From the NCBI GenBank assembly GCA_905221605.1, contig CAJNDS010002085.1:541001-605000 (forward strand): a DNA stretch of 64,000 bases, written 5' to 3'. The stretch's first letter is position 1. The number at the start of each line of letters is the position of its first letter. The notes below the pieces were generated by a model that was not told the DNA's origin, did not search any database, and saw nothing but the letters and a program-made list of their open reading frames with translations. Below are positions 42,253-52,289 of this stretch, one piece after another. The position numbers and the translations under genes were made by a program. Origin of the DNA: Symbiodinium natans. Taxonomy: Eukaryota > Sar > Dinophyceae > Suessiales > Symbiodiniaceae.

Positions 42253-43299
42253 TTATAGCTCCGCTTTCGGGGAGCTGGTCTGTGCTCGCTTCAGCTTAAT
42301 GAACCCCATGGCATCAAAAAGGATGCGCGCCGCAAGCAATGACGTCACCTGGGCCGGATCGTAGGGCGGAGACACCTCCACCAAGTCTAAGCCAACCACG
42401 TCCGAGGCCCGGAAGATGATCTCCCTGAGCAGGTCCTTCACCTCATAGTAGCTGAACCCCCCGTGGCTGGGCGTGCCCGTGCCTGGGGCGATGGAGGGGT
42501 CGAAGCCGTCGATGTCGATGCTGAAGTAAACTTGTGCTCCCTGGGGAACCAAGGCGGCAGTGCTTTCGGTCCCCAGCTTCCGCACCTCGCGGACGCTGAG
42601 GATCTTCGAGCCCATGCGCTCCGCATCCTCGAAGCTGCTCTTCGCAGTGGAGCTGACGCTACGGATGCCCAGCTGCAGCATCGAGCTGATGTGCGGCATC
42701 TCCAGACACCGCCGCATGCAGTTGCCGTGGCCGTACCGCACCCCGTGCCGCTCATCCACGAAGTCCAGGTGGGCATCGATCTGCACCAGGACCACTGGCT
42801 TCGAGAGCACAGCCAGTGCACTGCACACTGGGGCGGTGGTGGCGTGGTCTCCTCCCAAGATGAAGGGAGTCACCCCGGCACGTAGGACTTGCTCCACAGC
42901 TTCTCGCGTTCTGTTCAAAGACGCCTCCTGGTCCGTGTGAACGATGTCGACATCACCGACATCAAGGACGTCACCGTACTGGTAGGTCTCCCCCGTATCC
43001 GCATCGTAGACCTCCGCGTGCCCAAACTGGTACAGGGTCGACGCCTCGCGGATGCCCCTGGGGCCCATGCGGGCCCCGGACCGATACTGCGTCCCCATGT
43101 CGTTCGGGACTCCCAGCACGGCGAAGTCGGGCCGCCGGCTCAGGGCGTCCATGTCCCCGGGCGGGAACTTCCCGAAGGTCGTGTGCCCAACAAAAGGAAG
43201 GTTGAGCCTGCCCTTGGTGTACGCGCCCTCATCGGCGCCCGCACCCGGCAGCGCAATGCACCAGCACAGCAGCTCGAGAGCAAGTCGCATGCGCCTCAT
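42253..43299 (-). CDS. Arginase/agmatinase-family hydrolase, secreted or organelle-targeted
   Basis: 348 codons, complete and intronless. The family hydrolyses guanidino compounds (agmatine to putrescine and urea, or arginine, guanidinobutyrate and similar) with two manganese ions. All ligands are visible: H152 in GGDH, D175, H177 and D179 in DAHLD, D262 and D264 in SIDIDGFDP. E308 also lies in the expected VEVSPPYD block. PGTGTPSHGG is typical of the agmatinase/guanidinobutyrase branch and not of classical arginase. Residues 1-22 form a signal peptide (LALELLCWCIALPGAGA), unlike bacterial agmatinases. It therefore enters the secretory route, and in dinoflagellates that may also mean the plastid. 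Substrate cannot be read from sequence. No neighbour suggests a pathway. Confidence 0.93.
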   Translation of the reverse strand: MRRMRLALELLCWCIALPGAGADEGAYTKGRLNLPFVGHTTFGKFPPGDMDALSRRPDFAVLGVPNDMGTQYRSGARMGPRGIREASTLYQFGHAEVYDADTGETYQYGDVLDVGDVDIVHTDQEASLNRTREAVEQVLRAGVTPFILGGDHATTAPVCSALAVLSKPVVLVQIDAHLDFVDERHGVRYGHGNCMRRCLEMPHISSMLQLGIRSVSSTAKSSFEDAERMGSKILSVREVRKLGTESTAALVPQGAQVYFSIDIDGFDPSIAPGTGTPSHGGFSYYEVKDLLREIIFRASDVVGLDLVEVSPPYDPAQVTSLLAARILFDAMGFIKLKRAQTSSPKAEL

Positions 43300-43698
43300 C
43301 CCACCCTAGTCCCTAAACCTACGCGTTCGGCAGGTCTCTGCAGAGGGGCAGTCCGGCTGGGAAACACCCTCGCCAACGCAGAGTCTTGAGCAGGATCGGC
43401 GGGAGCATGACAATCTGGAGGAGGCCGCTTGGGCCCTCATCTTCTCCAGCATTCCCTACTTGCTAACATCCAGTTGATGCACTGATGTGCCCAGATCAAG
43501 CAGAGGGTCAAGGGCGGGGAGATCACAATAAGCCGAGTCCTACACCCGGCGCTCTGATGGTAAGACATGGGGACGTTCACACCCCGGAAACCCACGAACC
43601 CTAAACCCTAAACCCTAAACCCTGTTCTTGAACCCCCATCCGGGCTCAAGGCATCGGCCCGGGAAGGGGAGAAGAAAGAAGACCAGAAGTCCAAGGCG
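43300..43698. other. 5' side of agmatinase
   Basis: TTTAGGGACTAGGG lies about 8-20 bp before the ATG. Possible leader-addition AGs are CTCTGCAG and ACTAG. A short CCCTAAA array is at 43598-43624. No gene. Confidence 0.4.
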
Positions 43699-43826
43699 CA
43701 GATGCTCCCAACAGAGCCCTAGACTTATGGTAATTCATTCCTATATAAGACAGATGCTCCCAAAGGAGCCCTAGGTTTATGGTAATTCATTCCTATGTAC
43801 GACAGATGCTCCCAAAAAAGAGCCCC
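43699..43826. repeat. Tandem repeat, 52-bp unit, 2.5 copies
   Basis: Copies start at 43699, 43751 and 43803 with CAGATGCTCCCAA. The unit includes TTATGGTAATTCATTCCTAT. Confidence 0.9.
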
Positions 43827-44595
43827 AGGTGTCGAATCCTCCTAGAACAGAAGCTGCAAACCCCTGGGTCGAAGACAATGTTTGTGAGCCTATGACCCTT
43901 TTGCATCCGGGCTGGGGTAGTCGGCCGATGACCCTAAACCCTGAGAGAGACATTAGACTTACGACCCTACAACCTTTTCCCCTCAACCTAAGCCTCTCGG
44001 GCAACACAGCTTCGCAGCTCTGAGAAACCCGAACCCCAAGAATCCTAAACCCCAAACCCAGAGTTTTAGGGTTGAGGGTTTTTTTTGCCACCCGACTAGC
44101 CACGGCAATGCGGGGTACAAGGTCGGAAACTAGAAAACGAAGAACTGTCACCCCGAGCGGGTTTCGCCACTTCGCTCGGGTTTAGGGTTTAGGGTTTAGG
44201 ACCTAGGGTCCAAGCTCAAGACTCCCAAACCCTCCGCACGCTTCGCCGGGCAGCTTGCCAGGTTGTTGGAATCTGCCTGCCCGACAAGTTCTGTGCTTCG
44301 GGTTTAGGGTGTCAGGGCATTTAGAAGCGAAAACACCCGCTTTCGGGCTGGACACACATCGACCTGCTATGGCCGTAAACCCTAAACCCTAAACCCTAAC
44401 GTTTCGGCCACAGCCCAAAGCCTCAACCCTGCCTACACCCAGCTCAAGACCTCCTAGAAAACCCCAAACACGCCTGAAAAACTTTCCTCTAAGAGTGTAC
44501 CCGTTTACCGTCCTCGGTAGCTTTAACCATGCACAACCAGTTGCCAGAATGCCTAAACCCTAAACCCTAAACCCGAAACCCTAAACCCCAAACCT
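43827..44595. other. No gene; scattered telomeric units and dispersed motifs
   Basis: The CTTTTGCATCCGGGCT motif lies at 43898, TTGCCACCCGACTAGCCACG at 44095, and short arrays at 44180-44200, 44375-44400 and 44555-44595. Confidence 0.5.
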
Positions 44596-44624
44596 AGAAG
44601 AGCCGGCAGAAAGATCTGGGCTTT

Positions 44625-44706
44625 GGGGTTTTTCGAGCCTTGAAGGTCCCGGGAGTGCACTCGTGGCAGCTGTAGTGATCCACATCGTGATCCCAGACCT
44701 CAATTT
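44625..44706 (-). CDS. C2-domain-like exon fragment
   Basis: Minus frame reads FKIEVWDHDVDHYSCHECTP then GTFKAR. IEVWDHDV matches the calcium-loop strand typical of C2 domains. Exon limits are not resolved: the minus frame stays open to about 44580. Confidence 0.5.
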
Positions 44707-44856
44707 TAAAAAAAAAGTACTTTCTAAATCATGTATTAATGATCATAGCATGACCATACTAATCATAACAAGAAGAAGAATAAGGAACTCGGGGGAAACA
44801 CTCCCTCCACCCAAACCCCCTCCCCCAAAACCAAAAACTCTTGAAAACAAAACTCC

Positions 44857-45045
44857 GTGGCCCAACCAGCCGGATCCTTAGCACGCGCTCGTCCGCGGAA
44901 TGTCCTACCAGTTTGGGGCTTCACAAAGACACCAGCCAACGCAAAACACCCAGAGGGTGCTCAAATCTACAGAATGCCCAATGCACAGGGTACATTTGAT
45001 AAGGTGGCCACCCTGCTTATGGCTTGTAGCTTCACACGCCCCTGA
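44857..45045 (+). CDS. Weak plus-strand candidate
   Basis: Frame reads VWGFTKTPANAKHPEGAQIY then RMPNAQGTFDKVATLLMACS and stops. The composition is protein-like, but no domain, splice site or neighbour supports it. Confidence 0.25.
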   Translation: MAQPAGSLARARPRNVLPVWGFTKTPANAKHPEGAQIYRMPNAQGTFDKVATLLMACSFTRP

Positions 45046-45234
45046 GCTCCTCAGTAGCATGGGAAGGTGGGGGGGTGCAAGGCTTCGTGGATGCGGCTCG
45101 GGCGTGGAGTTCACTAAGTTCCCCAAACACCGCACCTGCTATCTTTTAATAGCTCGACGGCCGAGGACCGGCCGGGTCTTATGAACGCAGTGGGGTTGAC
45201 AAGCGCAAGGTTTGAGGAGAAGCCTGGTCACCTT

Positions 45235-45355
45235 ACTTGGAGGTTCATGGACAGTTATCAGTGGGGTTACAAGTAAGGTAACTTTAGGTATAGCTGGTTA
45301 CAACCTTGTTTTGGGCCACTTAGAACCCTACTTGTAACTACCCATGAACCTTCAG
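45235..45355. mobile_element. Family B inverted-repeat element (45.2 kb copy)
   Basis: ACTTGGAGGTTCATGGACAG ... CTACCCATGAACCTTCAG, 121 bp; clear mirror halves. Confidence 0.8.
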
Positions 45356-45697
45356 TAGGGAGCTTGCCGTCCCAGCCGCATATTCGTAGCCGGGCGGACA
45401 TTTTCCCAGCGCACAGTCCTCGCAGGAAAGCAAGATCGCGGCCTGTGCTTTAAGTGGACTAAGGGCTTTTCGGCTACTTTATAGTACCAAGTACAGGATG
45501 ACATTGGACTTGTTTAGGTTCCTGTACTTCGGGCCTGGGAAAGTTAATACAGGGCCTGAATAATTAGAGTATGAGGGATCATATTGGTATAACCATATAG
45601 GGACCATAAGGGAATACCATTGGTAAATTATTCCGACCCAAACATTATCCTGAGCCAGGGAGTCTGCTTGCTGTAAGCCAAGCTGTGCACCCTTTTG

Positions 45698-46168
45698 TCA
45701 AGCATCCACCATGAGGGCCAAACAGGGCCTGAAAATCAAAGTTGTCCAACCCACACGGGGGCGATTGCACGTGACTCCATGCACTCGCTTGTTGCGTGCT
45801 GACTGGTCCTGAGTCCTGACTTTGTGGCAGAATCTTGCAAGATGCAACAGATTCTTGACCAGTTTCCCGAAACTGTGCTTGCTCTTCAGGGTTCTTCCGT
45901 TGGGAGCTGAGAGAGCTCGATCCGCGCCCGCACCTTCTCGGTGTTTCCTGTGGGCCCGGACGAACTCACCTAAGGGCCATTCGCATTCCAACCGGAACGA
46001 TGACCCTCTCAGTGCTTCCGCATGCCCTTGACGCTCTTGCCTAGGCCGCGTGTGCCGTGCGTGCGCTGAGGTGTACCAAACATGGGCACACTTCGGGCAT
46101 CCACCAGTCCAAGGGGATTTGCAGGTTGGTGTTGCGAATCGCGCTCCTGTTCCCGGTCGCGTGCGCAT
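45698..46168 (-). CDS. Uncharacterised open frame, Cys-pair and basic
   Basis: 157 codons open on minus (SPWTGGCPKCAHVWYTSAHA ... RLECEWPLGEFVRAHRKHRE). CPKC recalls a zinc knuckle. The composition is Arg/His-rich and no start context is clear, so it may be a repeat-derived frame and not a gene. Confidence 0.3.
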   Translation of the reverse strand: MRTRPGTGARFATPTCKSPWTGGCPKCAHVWYTSAHARHTRPRQERQGHAEALRGSSFRLECEWPLGEFVRAHRKHREGAGADRALSAPNGRTLKSKHSFGKLVKNLLHLARFCHKVRTQDQSARNKRVHGVTCNRPRVGWTTLIFRPCLALMVDA

Positions 46169-46371
46169 GCGCTTCGTGAAGAAGTGCAGAACTGTCTCTG
46201 CTTCTGGGCCCCCACTGCCTTGTCAGGACTTTGTGCCCCGTAACTGAAAGCTGCGGGATTTGGGAGGGCTTAACCCTCACGAGCAGCGAACCACAAGAAA
46301 ATAACACAATCAAGAGAGACACCCCAAACCCTAAACCCCAAACCGCAGGGCACAACCTTAGGGGTCCAAGG

Positions 46372-46471
46372 TTGGGATGTTCCCCCTTATACTAGCAGTT
46401 CTTAATAGGGATTATGGTTCCCCCCCTGTTTGAACCCTTTTAAGGACTGTTAGTATAAGGGGGAACATCCC
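46372..46471. mobile_element. Family C inverted-repeat element (46.4 kb copy)
   Basis: TTGGGATGTTCCCCCTTATA ... AGTATAAGGGGGAACATCCC; long inverted termini around a short unique centre. Confidence 0.85.
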
Positions 46472-46738
46472 TAGTCCAAGGCAAAACCCCCATGACGCCA
46501 GACCAGTCCGGGCCGGCAAAGAACTCGCTGCAGTTGCCTCGGCTTGCGTCAGGCCCTGGGTGGAATGTGGCGTCGAGGGCTTCGGGGATTCCGGCTTACG
46601 GTTTAGGGGTTTAGGGTGGAGGGTTTCCGGACCCTATAAGCCCCAAACCCAAACCTCAACCCCAAGTGCCCATGTCGGGACGGTGGCCACAAGATGATTT
46701 CCTGCAAACCATGACGACGTGTTTAAATATTTGCTGCT

Positions 46739-46962
46739 ACCCTTAACCCTAAACCCTAAACCCCAAACCCGAAAGCCTAAACCCCAAACCCCAAACCCTA
46801 AACCCCAAACCCCAAACCACTATGAAGGGCATGCAGGGTCTCGGCCGCGGCGCAGGCGCCGGTTCCCCGATAGCTTCCGCGCTGGAGCCTCTGGCCAAGA
46901 CCAGGGTTTCAGATGGGTTTGGGGCCTCTAAAGTTTAGGGTTTAGGGTTTAGGGTTTAGGGT
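46739..46962. repeat. Telomeric units (CCCTAAA/CCCCAAA, then TTTAGGG)
   Basis: 46739-46818 on the C-rich strand and 46934-46963 on the G-rich strand, around a GC-rich 110-bp segment with no clear frame. Confidence 0.85.
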
Positions 46963-47190
46963 CTATAGCATATGAACGACGTGCTCGTTCGCAGCCGCGA
47001 GCTGCTCAAGAAGGGCCCTTCTTAAGTAGTTGTGTAAAGATTCCTTTTGCGCCCCTGGGATATTTTGCAGATAGACTGGCTCTTGACCGTCAACTCGGAG
47101 TCGGACGGCTAGAGGAACGGAAAAGGACCGGGCTCTGTGGAATAGTTCCTTTACCCTAACCCTTGGGATGCTTTCTTGGACCCTTTGCAA
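46963..47190 (-). CDS. Weak candidate exon
   Basis: Minus frame reads VRLRVDGQEPVYLQNIPGAQ then KESLHNYLRRALLEQLAAAN. It overlaps one copy of the TCGGACGGCTAGAGGA repeat, which weakens the call. Confidence 0.3.
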   Translation of the reverse strand: MQRVQESIPRVRVKELFHRARSFSVPLAVRLRVDGQEPVYLQNIPGAQKESLHNYLRRALLEQLAAANEHVVHML

Positions 47191-47290
47191 CTCGCAGTCG
47201 GACGGCTAGAGGACACTGGGTGTAGGAGAGTGTTCAGGTGGATATCTTGTCAGGTGTACAACGTGTGGTCGGACGGCTAGCGGATACATC
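47095..47290. repeat. Three spaced copies of TCGGACGGCTAGAGGA
   Basis: At 47101, 47198 and 47269, each preceded by a CAACTCGNAG-like word. Spacing is unequal (97 and 71 bp). Confidence 0.8.
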
Positions 47291-47540
47291 TGGTGGATAG
47301 GCCATCAACTTTCTGGAGATAGCAACTCTAGGGATCCTTCCGATAGTCGACATCGGGAGTGGCATAGGAATACCTGGCTAGCTACCTCGTGTTCCCCGTT
47401 GGCAGGGATACTGCTACTTCTGGAGCAACTTCACAACTTACAACTGTATATAACCAACTTCTTTTTCCTCGTGTGGCCTGAGCTAGTTACGGGAGTGGGT
47501 TGCGCAAGTTTTCCTTTTTTTGGACACTTCGCACAATAAG

Positions 47541-47980
47541 AACCCCAATAAGGTTCTATCCAGTTATATGTACAGTTCCCCTACTTACAACGCCACCTAC
47601 AACTCTCCATGAACTTCCAAGCAAGCCCTAAACCCTAAACCCGAAACCCGAAACCCTGACCCCTAAAGGGTCTAGGGTCTAGGGTCTTAGGGTCCTGTGG
47701 TCTCAGGGTAAAAGCCCAATCCCCATATATTTCAGTTTAGGGTTTCAGGGCTTGGGACACTGGGATCCACTTTTCGCCCAGCCTATTGAGCTCCCGCTCC
47801 TGCGATATCTCAGACCAGGCCAGGTGGTCATCCATGCCTTAGGGCACTTGGAGGTTCCATGGGTAGTTCTAAGTGGGGTTACTTATAACCCCACTTATCA
47901 CTCCTAGATAAGGTTATAAGCAGTTGTAAGTATAGTTACCCTACTTATAACCCGACTTCTCACTACCCATGAACCTTCAG
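47541..47980. mobile_element. Two family B elements (47541-47622 partial, 47846-47980)
   Basis: The second starts ACTTGGAGGTTCCATGGGTA and ends CTACCCATGAACCTTCAG, 135 bp. The first is a right half only. Telomeric units facing away from each other lie between (47624-47700). Confidence 0.75.
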
Positions 47981-48089
47981 GCCAGGCTTGAGGGCGTCTT
48001 CTTCAGGGCACGCCAAGAGAGGGGGGCTCAGGATAATCTCGAGGTCGGCGTAAGGCTTTGGATGCAGTGGATGCAGTTCTGTTTAGAGT

Positions 48090-48135
48090 TTAAGGGTTAA
48101 GGGTTTAAGGTTTAGGGTTTAGGGTTTAGTTCCAG
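48090..48135. repeat. Short TTTAGGG/TTAAGGG array
   Basis: About six degenerate units. Confidence 0.8.
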
Positions 48136-48174
48136 GATTTTGGGAGGGTTTTGGTTCCGCGCTGCCGTCAGGCA

Positions 48175-48310
48175 GGCGTTAGGACGTTGAACCCTTCAAC
48201 GAAGGCTATGCCACCTCTCGGACCCAAGCACCGGAGGGGGTCTGCCCTGCAATCGTCGTTTTGGGATTCCCGACAAAAGTAGCAGGTCCTGCCCGCGCCA
48301 AAATCCCCTA
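48175..48310 (+). CDS. Weak plus-strand candidate
   Basis: Frame reads VEPFNEGYATSRTQAPEGVC then PAIVVLGFPTKVAGPARAKI and stops. No domain recognised. Confidence 0.25.
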
Positions 48311-48315
48311 ACATG

Positions 48316-48418
48316 TTGGCATGTTCCCCCTGATACTAACAGTCCTGAATAGGGATTATCATAGGGAGGTACTAGAATCCCAGTTAAGGACTGTTAGTAT
48401 AAGGGGGAACATCCCAAC
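48316..48418. mobile_element. Family C inverted-repeat element (48.3 kb copy)
   Basis: TTGGCATGTTCCCCCTGATA ... AGTATAAGGGGGAACATCCC; 103 bp. Confidence 0.85.
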
Positions 48419-48830
48419 CGACCTGACACGTCTGAGGCCACAGCAGATGCCACGGGAGTGGCAGACGCGGCCCTCGTCGTCTTCGCCCATTCCTGTCTGG
48501 GGGCCGGAGGCTGAAAAGGGCAGCCAGGGTTATGACTGGCGAAAAAATCCTTACTTGGTGCACATACAGGTCTACACAAAAACAATCCATAAACCCTTGA
48601 AGCAGCCCCCTCTCCAGTTGCAAAAAGAAGAACTCTTCCCAAAAAAGCTCCAAATCCTGATTCCTTTACCAGGGCAGTCCAGGGCCCTCTAAACCTTCGT
48701 GGTCAGGGAACATTCTAGGCCTCCAAGCGGGCCCCATCAATTGCTCCCAAACCCCGCCCCCCTTTCCCCCCCTCAGGAAGATATAACAGCCCTGAAGCCC
48801 AAACTCACACCCCTTAGCCCTTTATTCTGC

Positions 48831-48915
48831 TTGGGATGTTTATACTAACAGTGCTTCACAGGCATTATAATAGGGGCCCTAATAAGGACTGTTAGTACAA
48901 GGCGGAACATCCCAA
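48831..48915. mobile_element. Family C element, left terminus shortened
   Basis: TTGGGATGTTTATACTAACA ... AGTACAAGGCGGAACATCCC; the CCCCC block of the left arm is deleted. Confidence 0.75.
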
Positions 48916-48984
48916 CCCTCAAACCCTCAAACCCTCAAACCCTAAACCCTAAACCCTAAACTTATTCCTAAACCCTAAACCCTT
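48916..48984. repeat. Telomeric array (CCCTCAA then CCCTAAA)
   Basis: Three CCCTCAA units followed by CCCTAAA units. Confidence 0.9.
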
Positions 48985-48986
48985 TA

Positions 48987-49080
48987 GTCTAAGCCGTCCT
49001 TGGCAGGGCAGGCACTCGTACGCGACGACCTCGGGCCTGCAAGGCGCCGGAAGTCTCGGGCAAGTGAGAAACGCCGCACA
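48987..49080 (-). CDS. Candidate cysteine-rich exon
   Basis: Minus frame reads CAAFLTCPRLPAPCRPEVVA then YECLPCQGRL, five cysteines in about 30 residues. The CRPEVVAYECLPC spacing resembles small disulphide modules (EGF- or TNFR-like) of extracellular proteins. It may be the 3' portion of the large gene above. Confidence 0.45.
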
Positions 49081-49089
49081 CTGGTCCGA

Positions 49090-49180
49090 AACCTACCAGG
49101 GTTGAGGGCTTAGGGGTTAGGGTTTAGGGTTTAGGGTTTAGGGCTAAGGGCTTAGGGTTTAGGGTTTAGGATTTAGGATT
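49090..49180. repeat. Telomeric array (TTTAGGG)
   Basis: About ten units, several degenerate (TTAGGGG, CTAAGGG). Confidence 0.9.
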
Positions 49181-49517
49181 TGACGACTAGGCTACCAGAA
49201 TCTCCCAAGTCTTAGAATCTATCCTCTTGCCGCCCAAACGCAAGCAGGAAACAGTATACTACGATCACATCAACCCAAACAGCCAAAACCCAATAAACCC
49301 AGCATATATCATGTTATTATATTGTCATATTCATATATCTTATATTACTACTTTGCATATACCTTATATTGACAATGAGGCCAACTGCGTCCGTTTCAGG
49401 GCTTCCTCTGCGCCATCCTTCGAGGGTTCGGGGTTTGGTTTTGGTGTTCGGCCAGGCTGCGCCAGCAGCTTGTCGTGGGTGTAGTAACCTGCGACATGAA
49501 GCTGCTTGACGGTTGGA

Positions 49518-49615
49518 GGACTTACGACAATGGGGGACCCCACAATACAGTAGGGTTCCCTTGTAATAAGGACATAGAGAATGACCCCAATAAGGTACCC
49601 CTAATTTCGGAAGTC
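49518..49615. mobile_element. Family D element (49.5 kb copy)
   Basis: ACTTACGACAATGGGGGACC ... TACCCCTAATTTCGGAAGTC; the rest of 49181-50198 is spacer without a gene. Confidence 0.65.
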
Positions 49616-50198
49616 ACCGTTTCGACTGTTGGGCTGCGAATCGTGCAAACCAGGCCACTACCTCTCACAAAACCCTTCTGCGCTGCCGGACTCACAAAGC
49701 CTTTGAACCCGAAACACTTGGCAGACTCAGCACTGCGTCAACCCCACGAGCAAGGCCGACACGCTTTTTGGTGCAGAACTCGTTTCGCAAACCCCTGAAC
49801 CCCTTGACCCTAAACCCCTTAACCGTTAACTGCTTTTACAACCAGGACTGCGCAGCTGCCGGGAAATGCAGGCCCACACAACCAGCATCACAGTTCTCGC
49901 GACTGCAAGGCTACCTGTGTCAACCGTTCCATAGTGACGTCATCTAAAATGTCAACCGTTGACGGTAAACACCTAAGCCCGAAACCGAACCCAAAACCTC
50001 ATGACAAGAGGTTTTTAGAAAAGGCTCGAGTTCAGGGCTCTGTCTACTGAATCATTTGCGGCACTTTCAGCCCTGCCTAGACATATCCTTGAACCCTTGA
50101 AGTAGCCCTAAACCCTTGCCCTGAACCCTTTTTTTTGATCGAGGATGGGCTCTACCATCATTTACTATGGGCTGTGCGCTACCCACCGTGGGCCCACC

Positions 50199-50765
50199 TT
50201 TACAGCTCCGTTACAGCACCTGCTACAGTTCCCCTACAGCTTCGATGCACCTCCGTTACAACTCCGTCACAGCTTCCGCTGGAGCTCCGTTACAGCTCCG
50301 TTGCACCTCCGTTACACCTCCGTTGCAGCTTCCGTTACAGTTCCGTTGCAGCTCCGTTACAGCTCCGACGCACCTCCGTTACGGCTCCCTTGCACCTCTG
50401 TTACATTACAGCTTCCGTTCCAGCTCCGTTACAGCTCCGTCACAGCTCCGTTGCACTACCGTTGCACCTCCGTTACAGCTCCGTTACAGCTTCCACCACA
50501 GCTTCCGCCACAGCTTCCGTTACAGGTCCATTACCGCTCCAGTCCAGCTCCGATGCACCTCCGTTACAGCTTCCGTTACAGCTCAGTTATACAGCTCTGT
50601 TACAGCTCCGTTGCACCTTCGATACAGCTCCGTTACAGCTCCCGTTACAGCTCAGTTGTACAGCTCCGTTACAGTTCCGTTACAGGTCCGTTATCATGTT
50701 GCTGCTTCTGCTTCCGTTACAGCATCGCTACAGCCGGTAGCGCTCCGTTGCAGCCTTCCGATACG
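50199..50765. repeat. 11-bp minisatellite GCTCCGTTACA
   Basis: About 50 imperfect units of 11 (some 12) bp. The unit has no stop in any plus frame, so all three plus frames give the same cyclic peptide (LRYSSVTAPLQ). Those 200-residue frames are therefore not evidence for a gene. A few decayed units recur at 51050-51125. Confidence 0.95.
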
Positions 50766-51200
50766 GGGGCTCCACCTTATGATTGTAATTCACTTCGAAA
50801 TATTATTATAAGGACAAGCGAATGAAGAGAGCGCGGGACGCATGAATAATATGAAAGAAGTGAATGAAAATCATGAAGGTACCGTGGCCTGGTCTGGATC
50901 TTGGAAGTGATTCACCTTTCTCCCCTCGAAACCCTTGACAGACCACCTCCATTAACACGGTCTGGAACTAACCGGCTTAGACACCAGTCCAACGGCCCAG
51001 TCCTTTCCTCACCAACTTAGTATCTTGTCTTCCGGAATCTCCCTGTCGTTGCATCTCCGCGACAAATCCGTTACAACTCTGCTCATTTCCGTTACAGTTT
51101 CTGTTGCAAGCCCCGTTACCGGCGAGCATTTCCGTCATAGTAGAGGCCTGCAAATGATGGTAGAGCCCCGGCCCAACTTTTTTTGGCTTCAGGCCCTAAA
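50766..51200. other. Spacer
   Basis: 50810-50880 repeats the GAATGAAG/GAAGTGAATGAA words of 3990-4570. No gene. Confidence 0.45.
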
Positions 51201-51231
51201 CCCTGAAACCCTAAACCCTAAAACCTAAACC

Positions 51232-51287
51232 CTCTGGCTTCTTGGATCCCCGGCCAGGGACGCACCCGGAGCAGTCCTCGTGCATGT
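51232..51287 (-). CDS. Candidate exon with CSGC, donor in telomeric repeat
   Basis: Minus acceptor GGACAG|G near 51288 opens YMHEDCSGCVPGRGSKKPE and ends before GTTTAGGTTTTAGGG, i.e. the donor is the first unit of the array (51195-51231). CSGC resembles the start of EGF-like modules. Confidence 0.45.
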
Positions 51288-51989
51288 ACCCTGTCCTGTG
51301 GCTCACAGACGAGCAGCTTCATGGGTCACCACGAAAGCTAGATGAGGAGACTGAGGTTTCAGGAGTTTTCGGTTGTGGATTGGGGGCTTGGGGTTTGGGG
51401 CTTCGGGGGGTTTAGGGCCAAAGCTTGGGGCTCGGTTCAAGCCAAGGCCCCCTAGCCCTGATAACCCTAAACTGCTTGACCCAAGAGCTCCTAAAATCTC
51501 AAGACCCTTTTGCACCCGGAACTACGCCCCTTTTTTCCACAAGGGACTCGACTGCTGCCCTTTCTGCCCGGAACTACACCCTAAACCCTAGACCCTAAAC
51601 CCTACAGCAAAAAGCTCGCGAGCACCCAAGCCCCAAGCCTTTTTTGCAACCCCACACCCCAAACCCTAAACGCCCTAAACCCTTTTGCCACCTCCCGGCC
51701 TGAAAGACTACTGTCTTTGGCCTGGCCCGCAAAGCCCTTCGGCCCGAACCCTGAACTCACTTCGAACCCTGAACTGTAATTGTTTTGGAGGTTTGGGGTC
51801 TAGGTCTTAGGGCGCGGAGCTTCAGAGGTTTGAGGCTCTTGGGGCTTGTGGGACTAGAGTTTGGGTCAAGGGTTCCCTCCTAGTTCCAACAACCTCAATC
51901 ACACAGACAATCTCAGCATCTGGCAAGCATTTGCCTCGGATGCCACTCCGCATCAAGGCAGCTGATGGCAAATGGACCACAAATAATCG
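51288..51989. other. No gene seen
   Basis: Mixed telomere-like units and the CTTTTGCACCCGGAACT motif (51506). Confidence 0.4.
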
Positions 51990-52108
51990 AGTTCTTAAGG
52001 GAGGGGGGTTCATGGGGGGTAGGTACCTAGGGAGCCTTGGGGAGTAGTGGGGAGTATTAGGGAACCTTGCATTCCATGCCGCCTTGAAGCCCCCTACCTT
52101 AAGAACTC
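51990..52108. mobile_element. Family E inverted-repeat element
   Basis: AGTTCTTAAGGGAGGGGGGT ... AGCCCCCTACCTTAAGAACT; inverted termini of about 20 bp, 119 bp in all. Non-coding. Confidence 0.75.
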
Positions 52109-52289
52109 TATGAACAAAGCACCCCAGTCTACGAGTGGTCTTTCAGGGCACTCTCAAGCCATCCATGGCTGCCAAGTCATCGTGCACTGCCACAAGCAAC
52201 CCTAAAACCCCTAAACCCCAGTGCCCAAACTAGACCCTCAAAATCCCCAAACCCTAAGAAGAAACTGAACGCCTAAAACCCGAAAACCC

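Noticed and set aside
50135-50825. Three overlapping 200-residue plus-strand frames
   Set aside because: Same cyclic peptide in every frame from an 11-bp repeat; not evidence of selection for protein.
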